Of a DNA stretch of 64,000 nucleotides, positions 39,442 to 53,300 are shown piece by piece. The notes under the pieces are model-generated. The model saw only the letters and a list, made by a program, of their open reading frames with translations, ran no database searches and had not been told where the DNA came from. The stretch covers positions 2,604,001-2,668,000 of the forward strand of contig NW_027480464.1 of NCBI RefSeq assembly GCF_051401765.1, read 5' to 3'. The position numbers and the translations under genes are program-made. Origin of the DNA: Calliopsis andreniformis. Taxonomy: Eukaryota; Arthropoda; Insecta; Hymenoptera; Andrenidae. Numbering within the stretch: position 1 is the stretch's first letter; every line of letters starts with the position of its first letter.

Positions 39442-42400
39442 CCAATCCTCAATCTTCAATACTCAATCCTCAATCCTCAATCCTCGATCCTCAATCTTCA
39501 ATCCTCAATACTCAATCTTCAATCCTCCATCCTCAATCGTCAATCCTCAATCCTCAATCCTCAATCGCCAGGCTTCAATCCTCAATACTCAATCTTGAAT
39601 CCTAAATCCTCAATCCTCAATCCTCATTCCTCAATCCTCATTCTTCAATCCTCAACACCCAATCCTAAATCTTCAATCCTCAATCCTCAATCCTCAACTC
39701 TCAATCCTCAATCCTCATTCCTTAGTCCACAAACCTCAATCCTCAACCCTCAGCACTCATCCTCAATCCTCAATCCTCAATCCTCAATCCTCATTCCTTA
39801 GTCCACAAACCTCAATCCTCAACCCTCAGCACTCATCCTCAATCCTCAATCCTCAATCTTCAATCCTCAATCCTCAGTCCTCAGTTCTCAACCCTCAATC
39901 CTCAGGCCTCAGTCCTCAAACCCCTACCCCCATCCCTCAGCCCTCATCCTCAATCCTCAATCCTCAATCCTCAATCCTCAATACTCAATCTTCAATCCTC
40001 AATACTCAATCTTCAATAATCAATCCTCAATTCTCAATCCTCAATACTCAATACTCAATCGTCAATCCTCAATCCCCAATCCTCAATCTTCAATCCTCAA
40101 ACCTCAATCCTCAATCCTCAATCCTCAATCTTCAATCCTCAATACTGAATCTGCAATCCTCAATCCTCAGTCCGCAATCCTCAGGCCTCGATGCTCAATC
40201 CTCAATCTTCAATCCTCAATACTCAGTCTTCAATCCTCGATCCTCAATACTCAATCCTCAATCCTCATTCTTCATTCCTCAATACCCAATACTCAATCTT
40301 CAATCCTCAATCCTCAATCCTCAATTCTCAATCCTCAATCCTCAATCCTCAATCCTCAGACCTCAAACAACAATACTCAACCCTCAGACCTCGTCCTCAA
40401 TCCACAACCATCAATACTGAATCCTCAATCTTCAATCATCAATATTCAACCTTCAGCCCTCAATCCTCGATCCTCAATCCTTAAACCTCAATCCTCAACC
40501 GTCAGTCCTCGTCCTCAAACCTCAACCCTCAATCCTCAATCCTCAATCTTCAATCATCAATACTCAATCTTCAATCCTCAATCCTCAATACTCGGTCTTC
40601 AATCCTCAATCGCCAATCTCCAATCCTGAATACTCAATCTTCAATCCTCAATCCTCAATCCTCAATCCTCAATCCTCAGTCCTCAAACCTCAATCCTGAA
40701 TCCTCAAACCTGAATCCTCAGTCTTCAGACCTCAGTCCTCAACAATCAGTTGTCAATCCTCAATCCTCAATAGAATATCCTCAATTCACTGGTTTCAATA
40801 CTCAATAATCAACCTGAAATCTTCAAATCTCTATCCACAATCATCAATTCTCATCACTCAACCCTCAACACTCAGTCCCCAAACCTCAATCTTCAATCTT
40901 CAATCCTCAATCCTCAATCCTCAATTTTCAATCCTCAATACTCAATCTTCAATCCTCAATACTAAATCCTCAATCCTCAATCCTCAGTCCTCAATCCACA
41001 ATCCTCAATCCTCAAACCTCAATCCTCAATCGTCAGCCCTCGTCCTCAATCGTCAACACTCAATCCTCAATCCTCAATCTTCAATCATCAATACTCAATC
41101 TTCAATCCTTAATCCTCAATCTTCAATCCTCAATCCTCAATTCTCAGTCCTCAATACTCAATCCTCAATCGTCAATCCTCAATACCCAATCCTCAATCTT
41201 CAATCCTCAATCCTCAATCCTCAATCCTCAGTCCTCAATCTTCATTCCTCAATACTCAATCTACAATCCTCAATCCTCAATCCTCAATCCTCAATGTTCA
41301 ATCGGCAATACCCAATTCTCAATCTTCAATCCTCAATCCTCAATCCTCAATCCTCAAACCTCAATCCTCAACCCTCAATCCTCAGTCCTCGAACCTCAAA
41401 CCTGTATCCTCAATCCTGAATCCTCAATCATCAGACCTCAGTCCTCAACAATCAGTTGTGAATTATCAATCCTCAATAGAATATCATCAATTCACTGTTT
41501 TCAATACTCAATACTCAACCTGCAATTTTCAAATCTTTATTCACAGACATCAATTCTCATCATTCAACACTCAACACTCAGTCCCCAATCCTCAATCTTC
41601 AATACTCAATCCTCAATCCTCAATCCTCGATCCTCAATCTTCAATCCTCAATACTCAATCTTCAATCCTCCATCCTCAATCGTCAATCCTCAATCCTCAA
41701 TCCTCAATCGCCAGGCTTCAATCCTCAATACTCAATCTTGAATCCTAAATCCTCAATCCTCAATCCTCATTCCTCAATCCTCATTCTTCAATCCTCAACA
41801 CCCAATCCTCAATCTTCAATCCTCAATCCTCAATCCTCAACTCTCAATCCTCAATCCTCATTCCTTAGTCCACAAACCTCAATCCTCAACCCTCAGCACT
41901 CATCCTCAATCCTCAATCCTCAATCTTCAATCCTCAATCCTCAGTCCTCAGTTCTCAACCCTCAATCCTCAGTCCTCAGTCCTCAAACCCCTACCCCCAA
42001 CCCTCAGCCCTCATCCTCAATCCTCAATCCTCAATCCTCAATCCTCAATACTCAATCTTCAATCCTCAATACTCAATCTTCAATAATCAATCTTCAATTC
42101 TCAATCCTCAATACTCAATACTCAATCGTCAATCCTCAATCCCCAATCCTCAATCTTCAATCCTCAAACCTCAATCCTCAATCCTCAATCCTCAATCCTC
42201 AATCTTCAATCCTCAATACTGAATCTGCAATCCTCAATCCTCAGTCCGCAATCCTCAATCCTCGATACTCAATCCTCAATCTTCAATCCTCAATACTCAA
42301 TCTTCAATCCTCAACGCTCAATGCTCTATCCTCAATCCTCAGTCCTCAGTCCTCAATCCTCAATCCTCAAACCTCAATATTCAACCGTCAGTCCTCGTCC

Positions 42401-44267
42401 TCAAACCTCAACCCTCAATCCTCAATCCTCAATCTTCAATCCTCAATACTCAATCTTCAATCCTCCATCCTCAATCCACAATCCTCAGTCCTCAATCCTC
42501 CTTCGTCAGGCATCAATCCTCAATACTCAATCTTCAATCCTCAATCCTCAATCCTCAATTCTCAGTCCTCATCCCACAAACCTCAATCCTCAACCCTCGG
42601 ACCTCATCCTCAATCCTCAGTCCTCAGTCCTCAATCCTCAATCCTCAATCCTCAATCTTCAATCCTCTTTACTCAATCCACAATCATCAATCCTCAATCC
42701 TCAATCCTCAACCCTCAATTTTCAGTTATCAATACTCAATCTTCAATCCTCAATCCTCAATTCTCAATCCTCAATCGTCAATCCTCAATCCTCATTCTAC
42801 AATCCTCAATACACAATCCTCAATCTTCAATCCTCAATCCTCAATCCTCAATTCTCAATCCTCAATCCTCAATCCTCAATCATCAATCCTCAAACCTCAT
42901 TCTATAATCCTCAATACCCAATCCTCAATCTTCAATCCTCAAACCTCAATACTCAATCCTCAATCCTCAGTCCATCAGACCTCAAACCTCAATCATCGAC
43001 CCTCAGCCCTCATCCTCAATCCTCAATCCTGAATTCTCAATCCTCAAACCTCAAGCCTCAATCCTCAATCCTCAGTCCTCAAAACTCAAACCTGAATCCT
43101 CAATCCTGAATCCTCAACCTTCAGAACTCAGTTCTCAACAATCAGTTGTCAATTCTCAATCCTCAATAGAATATAATAAATTCACAGTTTTCAATACTCA
43201 ATACTCAATCTGCAATCTTCAAATCTCTATCCACAAACATCAATTCTCATAATTCAACCCTCAACACTCAGTCCCCATTCCTCAATATTCAACACTCAAT
43301 CCTCAATCCTCAATCCTCAATCCTCAATCTTCAATCCTCAATACTCCATCTTCAATCCTCCATCTTCAATCCACAATCCTCAATCCTCAATCCTAAATCG
43401 TCAGGCATCAATCCTCAATACTCAATCTTCAGTCCTCAATCCTCAATCCTCAATACTCAGTCCTCAGCCCTCAAACCTCAATCCTCAACCCTCGGACCTC
43501 ATCCTCAATCCTCAATTATCAATCCTCAACCCTCAATCTTCAATCCTCAGCACTCAATCTTCAATCTTCAATCCTCAATTCTCACTCCTTAATACCCAAT
43601 CCTCAATCGTCAATCCTCAATCCCCAATCTTCAATCATCAATCCTCAATCCTCAATCCTCAATCCTCAGACCTCAAACATCAATACTCAACCCACAGTCC
43701 TCGTCCTCAATCCACAACCCTCAATCTTCAATCATTAATGTTCAATCTTCAATCTTCAATCCTCAATCCTCAATCCTCAACCCTCAATCCTCAACGTTCA
43801 ACCCTCAATACCCAATCCTCAGTCTTCCACCCTCAATACTCAATCCTCAATCCTCAATACTCAGTCCTCAATCCTCAATCTTCAATCCTCAGTCCTCAAA
43901 CCTCAATCCTGAATCCTCAATCATGAATCCTCAATCTTCAGCCCTCAGTCCTCTACAATCAGTTATCAATCCTCAATCCTCAACAGAATATCATCAATTC
44001 ACAGGTTTCAATACTCAATACTCATCCTGAAATCTTCAAATCTCTATCCACAATCATCAATTCTCATCACTCAACCCTCAACACTCAGTCCCCAAACCTC
44101 AATCTTCAATCTTCAATCCTCAATCCTCAATCCTCAATTTTCAATCCTCAATACTCAATCTTCAATCCTCAATCCTCAATTCTCAGTCCTCAATACTCAA
44201 TCCTCAATCGTCAATCCTCAATACCCAATCCTCAATCTTCAATCCTCAATCCTCAATCCTCAATCCT

Positions 44268-44911
44268 CAGTCCTCAATCTTCATTCCTCAATACTCAATC
44301 TACAATCCTCAATCCTCAATCCTCAATCCTCAATGCTCAATCCTCAATCCTCAATCCTCAACCCTCAATCTTCAGTCCTCGATACTCAATCTGCAATCCT
44401 CAATCTTCAATCCTCAATACTCAATCCTCATTCTTCAATCCTCAATGCCCAGGCCTCAATCTTCAATCCTCAATCCTCAATCCTCAATTCTCAATCCTCA
44501 ATCCTCAATCATCAATCCTCAATCCTCAGTCCTCAATCCTCAATCCTCAATCCTCAATCCTCAATGTTCAATCCGCAATACCCAATTCTCAATCTTCAAT
44601 CCTCAATCCTCAATCCTCAATCCTCAGTCCTCAATCTTCATTCCTCAATACTCAATCTACAATCCTCAATCCTCAATCCTCAATCCTCAATGCTCAATCC
44701 TCAATCCTCAATCCTCAACCCTCAATCTTCAATCCTCGATACTCAATCTGCAATCCTCAATCTTCAATCCTCAATACTCAATCCTCATTCTTCAATCCTC
44801 AATGCCCAGGCCTCAATCTTCAATCCTCAATCCTCAATCCTCAATTCTCAATCCTCAATCCTCAATCATCAATCCTCAATCCTCAGTCCTCAATCCTCAA
44901 TCCTCAATCCT
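44268..44911. repeat. 357-bp-spaced duplication inside block E copy 2
   Basis: The segment starting with CAGTCCTCAATCTTC at 44268 begins again at 44625, 357 bp (51 heptamers) later. The second copy holds for about 287 bp and then lacks 70 bp (10 heptamers) carried by the first (the AATGTTCAATCC stretch near 44564). The net gain over block E copies 1 and 3 is 287 bp (41 heptamers). Confidence 0.8.
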
Positions 44912-45831
44912 CAAACCTCAATCCTCAACCCTCAATCCTCAGTCCTCGAACCTCAAACCTGTATCCTCAATCCTGAATCCTCAATCTTCAGACCTCAGTC
45001 CTCAACAATCAGTTGTCAATTATCAATCCTCAATAGAATATCATCAATTCACTGTTTTCAATACTCAATACTCAATCTGCAATTTTCAAATCTTTATTCA
45101 CAGACATCAATTCTCATCATTCAACACTCAACACTCAGTCCCCAATCCTCAATCTTCAATACTCAATCCTCAATCCTCAATCCTCGATCCTCAATCTTCA
45201 ATCCTCAATACTCAATCTTCAATCCTCCATCCTCAATCGTCAATCCTCAATCCTCAATCCTCAATCGCCAGGCTTCAATCCTCAATACTCAATCTTGAAT
45301 CCTAAATCCTCAATACTCAATCCTCATTCCTCAATCCTCATTCTTCAATCCTCAACACCCAATCCTAAATCTTCAATCCTCAATCCTCAATCCTCAACTC
45401 TCAATCCTCAATCCTCATTCCTTAGTCCACAAACCTCAATCCTCAACCCTCAGCACTCATCCTCAATCCTCAATCCTCAATCCTCAATCCTCATTCCTTA
45501 GTCCACAAACCTCAATCCTCAACCCTCAGCACTCATCCTCAATCCTCAATCCTCAATCTTCAATCCTCAATCCTCAGTCCTCAGTTCTCAACCCTCAATC
45601 CTCAGGCCTCAGTCCTCAAACCCCTACCCCCAACCCTCAGCCCTCATCCTCAATCCTCAATCCTCAATCCTCAATCCTCAATACTCAATCTTCAATCCTC
45701 AATACTCAATCTTCAATAATCAATCCTCAATTCTCAATCCTCAATACTCAATACACAATCGTCAATCCTCAATCCCCAATCCTCAATCTTCAATCCTCAA
45801 ACCTCAATCCTCAATCCTCAATCCTCAATCT

Positions 45832-47626
45832 TCAATCCTCAATACTGAATCTGCAATCCTCAATCCTCAGTCCGCAATCCTCAATCCTCGATACTCAATC
45901 CTCAATCTTCAATCCTCAATACTCAGTCTTCAATCCTCGATCCTCAATACTCAATCCTCAATCCTCATTCTTCATTCCTCAATACCCAATACTCAATCTT
46001 CAATCCTCAATCCTCAATCCTCAATTCTCAATCCTCAATCCTCAATCCTCAATCCTCAGACCTCAAACAACAATACTCAACCCTCAGACCTCGTCCTCAA
46101 TCCACAACCATCAATACTGAATCCTCAATCTTCAATCATCAATATTCAACCTTCAGCCCTCAATCCTCGATCCTCAATCCTTAAACCTCAATCCTCAACC
46201 GTCAGTCCTCGTCCTCAAACCTCAGCCCTCAATCCTCAATCCTCAATCTTCAATCATCAATACTCAATCTTCAATCCTCAATCCTCAATACTCGGTCTTC
46301 AATCCTCAATCGCCAATCTCCAATCCTGAATACTCAATCTTCAATCCTCAATCCTCAATCCTCAATCCTCAATCCTCAGTCCTCAAACCTCAATCCTGAA
46401 TCCTCAAACCTGAATCCTCAGTCTTCAGACCTCAGTCCTCAACAATCAGTTGTCAATCCTCAATCCTCAATAGAATATCCTCAATTCACTGGTTTCAATA
46501 CTCAATAATCAACCTGAAATCTTCAAATCTCTATCCACAATCATCAATTCTCATCACTCAACCCTCAACACTCAGTCCCCAAACCTCAATCTTCAATCTT
46601 CAATCCTCAATCCTCAATCCTCAATTTTCAATCCTCAATACTCAATCTTCAATCCTCAATACTAAATCCTCAATCCTCAATCCTCAGTCCTCAATCCACA
46701 ATCCTCAATCCTCAAACCTCAATCCTCAATCGTCAGCCCTCGTCCTCAATCGTCAACACTCAATCCTCAATCCTCAATCTTCAATCATCAATACTCAATC
46801 TTCAATCCTTAATCCTCAATCTTCAATCCTCAATCCTCAATTCTCAGTCCTCAATACTCTATCCTCAATCGTCAATCCTCAATACCCAATCCTCAATCTT
46901 CAATCCTCAATCCTCAATCCTCAATCCTCAGTCCTCAATCTTCATTCCTCAATACTCAATCTACAATCCTCAATCCTCAATCCTCAATCCTCAATGTTCA
47001 ATCGGCAATACCCAATTCTCAATCTTCAATCCTCAATCCTCAATCCTCAATCCTCAAACCTCAATCCTCAACCCTCAATCCTCAGTCCTCGAACCTCAAA
47101 CCTGTATCCTCAATCCTGAATCCTCAATCATCAGACCTCAGTCCTCAACAATCAGTTGTGAATTATCAATCCTCAATAGAATATCATCAATTCACTGTTT
47201 TCAATACTCAATACTCAATCTGCAATTTTCAAATCTTTATTCACAGACATCAATTCTCATCATTCAACACTCAACACTCAGTCCCCAATCCTCAATCTTC
47301 AATACTCAATCCTCAATCCTCAATCCTCGATCCTCAATCTTCAATCCTCAATACTCAATCTTCAATCCTCCATCCTCAATCGTCAATCCTCAATCCTCAA
47401 TCCTCAATCGCCAGGCTTCAATCCTCAATACTCAATCTTGAATCCTAAATCCTCAATCCTCAATCCTCATTCCTCAATCCTCATTCTTCAATCCTCAACA
47501 CCCAATCCTCAATCTTCAATCCTCAATCCTCAATCCTCAACTCTCAATCCTCAATCCTAATTCCTTAGTCCACAAACCTCAATCCTCAACCCTCAGCACT
47601 CATCCTCAATCCTCAATCCTCAATCT
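45832..47626. repeat. 1,795-bp internal duplication of block E copy 2, left copy
   Basis: TGAATCTGCAATCC is at 45846 here and at 47641 in the right copy. The unit holds one type c and one type e core (near 46468 and 47175). The left copy ends where CAGCACTCATCC heptamers run into TCAATACTGAATC, a joint not present in block E copy 1. A CCTAATTCCTTAG variant at about 47556 recurs only near 54558. Confidence 0.83.
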
Positions 47627-49421
47627 TCAATCCTCAATACTGAATCTGCAATCCTCAATCCTCAGTCCGCAATCCTCAATCCTCGATACTCAATCCTCAA
47701 TCTTCAATCCTCAATACTCAGTCTTCAATCCTCGATCCTCAATACTCAATCCTCAATCCTCATTCTTCATTCCTCAATACCCAATCCTCAATCTTCAATC
47801 CTCAATCCTCAATCCTCAATTCTCAATCCTTAATCCTCAATCCTCAATCCTCAGACCTCAAACAACAATACTCAACCCTCAGACCTCGTCCTCAATCCAC
47901 AACCATCAATACTGAATCCTCAATCTTCAATCATCAATATTCAACCTTCAGCCCTCAATCCTCGATCCTCAATCCTTAAACCTCAATCCTCAACCGTCAG
48001 TCCTCGTCCTCAAACCTCAACCCTCAATCCTCAATCCTCAATCTTCAATCATCAATACTCAATCTTCAATCCTCAATCCTCAATACTCGGTCTTCAATCC
48101 TCAATCGCCAATCTCCAATCCTGAATACTCAATCTTCAATCCTCAATCCTCAATCCTCAATCCTCAATCCTCAGTCCTCAAACCTCAATCCTGAATCCTC
48201 AAACCTGAATCCTCAGTCTTCAGACCTCAGTCCTCAACAATCAGTTGTCAATCCTCAATCCTCAATAGAATATCCTCAATTCACTGGTTTCAATACTCAA
48301 TAATCAACCTGAAATCTTCAAATCTCTATCCACAATCATCAATTCTCATCACTCAACCCTCAACACTCAGTCCCCAAACCTCAATCTTCAATCTTCAATC
48401 CTCAATCCTCAATCCTCAATTTTCAATCCTCAATACTCAATCTTCAATCCTCAATACTAAATCCTCAATCCTCAATCCTCAGTCCTCAATCCACAATCCT
48501 CAATCCTCAAACCTCAATTATCAATCGTCAGCCCTCGTCCTCAATCGTCAACACTCAATCCTCAATCCTCAATCTTCAATCATCAATACTCAATCTTCAA
48601 TCCTTAATCCTCAATCTTCAATCCTCAATCCTCAATTCTCAGTCCTCAATACTCAATCCTCAATCGTCAATCCTCAATACCCAATCCTCAATCTTCAATC
48701 CTCAATCCTCAATCCTCAATCCTCAGTCCTCAATCTTCATTCCTCAATACTCAATCTACAATCCTCAATCCTCAATCCTCAATCCTCAATGTTCAATCGG
48801 CAATACCCAATTCTCAATCTTCAATCCTCAATCCTCAATCCTCAATCCTCAAACCTCAATCCTCAACCCTCAATCCTCAGTCCTCGAACCTCAAACCTGT
48901 ATCCTCAATCCTGAATCCTCAATCATCAGACCTCAGTCCTCAACAATCAGTTGTGAATTATCAATCCTCAATAGAATATCATCAATTCACTGTTTTCAAT
49001 ACTCAATACTCAATCTGCAATTTTCAAATCTTTATTCACAGACATCAATTCTCATCATTCAACACTCAACACTCAGTCCCCAATCCTCAATCTTCAATAC
49101 TCAATCCTCAATCCTCAATCCTCGATCCTCAATCTTCAATCCTCAATACTCAATCTTCAATCCTCCATCCTCAATCGTCAATCCTCAATCCTCAATCCTC
49201 AATCGCCAGGCTTCAATCCTCAATACTCAATCTTGAATCCTAAATCCTCAATCCTCAATCCTCATTCCTCAATCCTCATTCTTCAATCCTCAACACCCAA
49301 TCCTCAATCTTCAATCCTCAATCCTCAATCCTCAACTCTCAATCCTCAATCCTCATTCCTTAGTCCACAAACCTCAATCCTCAACCCTCAGCACTCATCC
49401 TCAATCCTCAATCCTCAATCT
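47627..49421. repeat. 1,795-bp internal duplication of block E copy 2, right copy
   Basis: This is a direct tandem copy of 45832-47626. Cores lie near 48264 (c) and 48970 (e). Small differences from the left copy include CAATTATCAATCGTC near 48516 (left copy CAATCCTCAATCGTC) and CAATCCTTAATCC near 47826. After it, block E resumes with TCAATCCTCAGTCCTC as in copy 1. Confidence 0.83.
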
Positions 49422-50326
49422 TCAATCCTCAATCCTCAGTCCTCAGTTCTCAACCCTCAATCCTCAGTCCTCAGTCCTCAAACCCCTACCCCCAACCCTC
49501 AGCCCTCATCCTCAATCCTCAATCCTCAATCCTCAATCCTCAATACTCAATCTTCAATCCTCAATACTCAATCTTCAATAATCAATCTTCAATTCTCAAT
49601 CCTCAATACTCAATACTCAATCGTCAATCCTCAATCCCCAATCCTCAATCTTCAATCCTCAAACCTCAATCCTCAATCCTCAATCCTCAATCCTCAATCT
49701 TCAATCCTCAATACTGAATCTGCAATCCTCAATCCTCAGTCCGCAATCCTCAATCCTCGATACTCAATCCTCAATCTTCAATCCTCAATACTCAATCTTC
49801 AATCCTCAACGCTCAATGCTCTATCCTCAATCCTCAGTCCTCAGTCCTCAATCCTCAATCCTCAAACCTCAATCTTCAACCGTCAGTCCTCGTCCTCAAA
49901 CCTCAACCCTCAATCCTCAATCCTCAATCTTCAATCCTCAATACTCAATCTTCAATCCTCCATCCTCAATCCACAATCCTCAGTCCTCAATCCTCCTTCG
50001 TCAGGCATCAATCCTCAATACTCAATCTTCAATCCTCAATCCTCAATCCTCAATTCTCAGTCCTCATCCCACAAACCTCAATCCTCAACCCTCGGACCTC
50101 ATCCTCAATCCTCAGTCCTCAGTCCTCAATCCTCAATCCTCAATCCTCAATCTTCAATCCTCTTTACTCAATCCACAATCATCAATCCTCAATCCTCAAT
50201 CCTCAACCCTCAATTTTCAATTATCAATACTCAATCTTCAATCCTCAATCCTCAATTCTCAATCCTCAATCGTCAATCCTCAATCCTCATTCTACAATCC
50301 TCAATACACAATCCTCAATCTTCAAT

Positions 50327-53300
50327 CCTCAATCCTCAATCCTCAATTCTCAATCCTCAATCCTCAATCCTCAATCATCAATCCTCAAACCTCATTCTAT
50401 AATCCTCAATACCCAATCCTCAATCTTCAATCCTCAAACCTCAATACTCAATCCTCAATCCTCAGTCCATCAGACCTCAAACCTCAATCATCGACCCTCA
50501 GCCCTCATCCTCAATCCTCAATCCTGAATTCTCAATCCTCAAACCTCAAGCCTCAATCCTCAATCCTCAGTCCTCAAAACTCAAACCTGAATCCTCAATC
50601 CTGAATCCTCAACCTTCAGAACTCAGTTCTCAACAATCAGTTGTCAATTCTCAATCCTCAATAGAATATAATAAATTCACAGATTTCAATACTCAATACT
50701 CAATCTGCAATCTTCAAATCTCTATCCACAAACATCAATTCTCATAATTCAACCCTCAACACTCAGTCCCCATTCCTCAATATTCAACACTCAATCCTCA
50801 ATCCTCAATCCTCAATCCTCAATCTTCAATCCTCAATACTCCATCTTCAATCCTCCATCTTCAATCCACAATCCTCAATCCTCAATCCTAAATCGTCAGG
50901 CATCAATCCTCAATACTCAATCTTCAGTCCTCAATCCTCAATCCTCAATACTCAGTCCTCAGCCCTCAAACCTCAATCCTCAACCCTCGGACCTCATCCT
51001 CAATCCTCAATTATCAATCCTCAACCCTCAATCTTCAATCCTCAGCACTCAATCTTCAATCTTCAATCCTCAATTCTCACTCCTTAATACCCAATCCTCA
51101 ATCGTCAATCCTCAATCCCCAATCTTCAATCATCAATCCTCAATCCTCAATCCTCAATCCTCAGACCTCAAACATCAATACTCAACCCACAGTCCTCGTC
51201 CTCAATCCACAACCCTCAATCCTCAATCCTCAATCCTCAATCTTCAATCATTAATGTTCAATCTTCAATCTTCAATCCTCAATCCTCAATCCTCAACCCT
51301 CAATCCTCAACGTTCAACCCTCAATACCCAATCCTCAGTCTTCCACCCTCAATACTCAATCCTCAATCCTCAATACTCAGTCCTCAATCCTCAATCTTCA
51401 ATCCTCAGTCCTCAAACCTCAATCCTGAATCCTCAATCATGAATCCTCAATCTTCAGCCCTCAGTCCTCTACAATCAGTTATCAATCCTCAATCCTCAAC
51501 AGAATATCATCAATTCACAGGTTTCAATACTCAATACTCATCCTGAAATCTTCAAATCTCTATCCACAATCATCAATTCTCATCACTCAACCCTCAACAC
51601 TCAGTCCCCAAACCTCAATCTTCAATCTTCAATCCTCAATCCTCAATCCTCAATTTTCAATCCTCAATACTCAATCTTCAATCCTCAATCCTCAATTCTC
51701 AGTCCTCAATACTCAATCCTCAATCGTCAATCCTCAATACCCAATCCTCAATCTTCAATCCTTAATCCTCAATCCTCAATCCTCAGTCCTCAATCTTCAT
51801 TCCTCAATACTCAATCTACAATCCTCAATCCTCAATCCTCAATCCTCAATGCTCAATCCTCAATCCTCAATCCTCAACCCTCAATCTTCAATCCTCGATA
51901 CTCAATCTGCAATCCTCAATCTTCAATCCTCAATACTCAATCCTCATTCTTCAATCCTCAATGCCCAGGCCTCAATCTTCAACCCTCAATCCTGAATCCT
52001 CAATTCTCAATCCTCAATCCTCAATCATCAATCCTCAATCCTCAGTCCTCAATCCTCAATCCTCAATCCTCAATCCTCAATGTTCAATCCGCAATACCCA
52101 ATTCTCAATCTTCAATCCTCAATCCTCAATCCTCAATCCTCAAACCTCAATCCTCAACCCTCAATCCTCAGTCCTCGAACCTCAAACCTGTATCCTCAAT
52201 CCTGAACCCTCAATCTTCAGACCTCAGTCCTCAACAATCAGTTGTCAATTATCAATCCTCAATAGAATATCATCAATTCACTGTTTTCAATACTCAATAC
52301 TCAATCTGCAATTTTCAAATCTTTATTCACAGACATCAATTCTCATCATTCAACACTCAACACTCAGTCCCCAATCCTCAATCTTCAATACTCAATCCTC
52401 AATCCTCAATCCTCGATCCTCATTCCTTAGTCCACAAACCTCAATCCTCAACCCTCAGCACTCATCCTCAATCCTCAATCCTCAATCCTCAATCCTCATT
52501 CCTTAGTCCACAAACCTCAATCCTCAACCCTCAGCACTCATCCTCAATCCTCAATCCTCAATCTTCAATCCTCAATCCTCAGTCCTCAGTTCTCAACCCT
52601 CAATCCTCAGGCCTCAGTCCTCAAACCCCTACCCCCAACCCTCAGCCCTCATCCTCAATCCTCAATCCTCAATCCTCAATCCTCAATACTCAATCTTCAA
52701 TCCTCAATACTCAATCTTCAATAATCAATCCTCAATTCTCAATCCTCAATACTCAATACTCAATCGTCAATCCTCAATCCCCAATCCTCAATCTTCAATC
52801 CTCAAACCTCAATCCTCAATCCTCAATCCTCAATCTTCAATCCTCAATACTGAATCTGCAATCCTCAATCCTCAGTCCGCAATCCTCAATCCTCGATACT
52901 CAATCCTCAATCTTCAATCCTCAATACTCAGTCTTCAATCCTCGATCCTCAATACTCAATCCTCAATCCTCATTCTTCATTCCTCAATACCCAATACTCA
53001 ATCTTCAATCCTCAATCCTCAATCCTCAATTCTCAATCCTCAATCCTCAATCCTCAATCCTCAGACCTCAAACAACAATACTCAAACCTCAGACCTCGTC
53101 CTCAATCCACAACCATCAATACTGAATCCTCAATCTTCAATCATCAATATTCAACCTTCAGCCCTCAATCCTCGATCCTCAATCCTTAAACCTCAATCCT
53201 CAACCGTCAGTCCTCGTCCTCAAACCTCAACCCTCAATCCTCAATCCTCAATCTTCAATCATCAATACTCAATCTTCAATCCTCAATCCTCAATACTCGG

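Larger units (their letters stand above)
37405..42831. repeat. Block E, copy 1 (5,427 bp)
   Basis: This is the shortest of the two complete copies. Landmarks are CATTCTATAATCC at 37471, AATGTTCAATC at 38324, AATGCCCAGGCC at 39031 and AACGCTCAATGCTC at 42313. Cores lie near 37740 (f), 38570 (c), 39333 (e), 40768 (c) and 41475 (e). A 76-bp duplication (10 heptamers plus a TCATCC hexamer) puts CTTAGTCCAC at 39721 and 39797. There is no gene. Confidence 0.87.
42832..50326. repeat. Block E, copy 2, expanded (7,495 bp)
   Basis: The copy matches copy 1 at offset 5,427, then 5,413 (two heptamers fewer near 43726), then 5,700 (net +287 near 44625-44911), then 7,495 (a 1,795-bp internal tandem duplication). 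Landmarks are CATTCTATAATCC at 42898 and AATGCCCAGGCC at 44444 and 44801. Cores lie near 43165 (f), 43983 (c), 45033 (e), 46468 (c), 47175 (e), 48264 (c) and 48970 (e). All length changes are explained by the local duplications listed separately. Confidence 0.87.
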
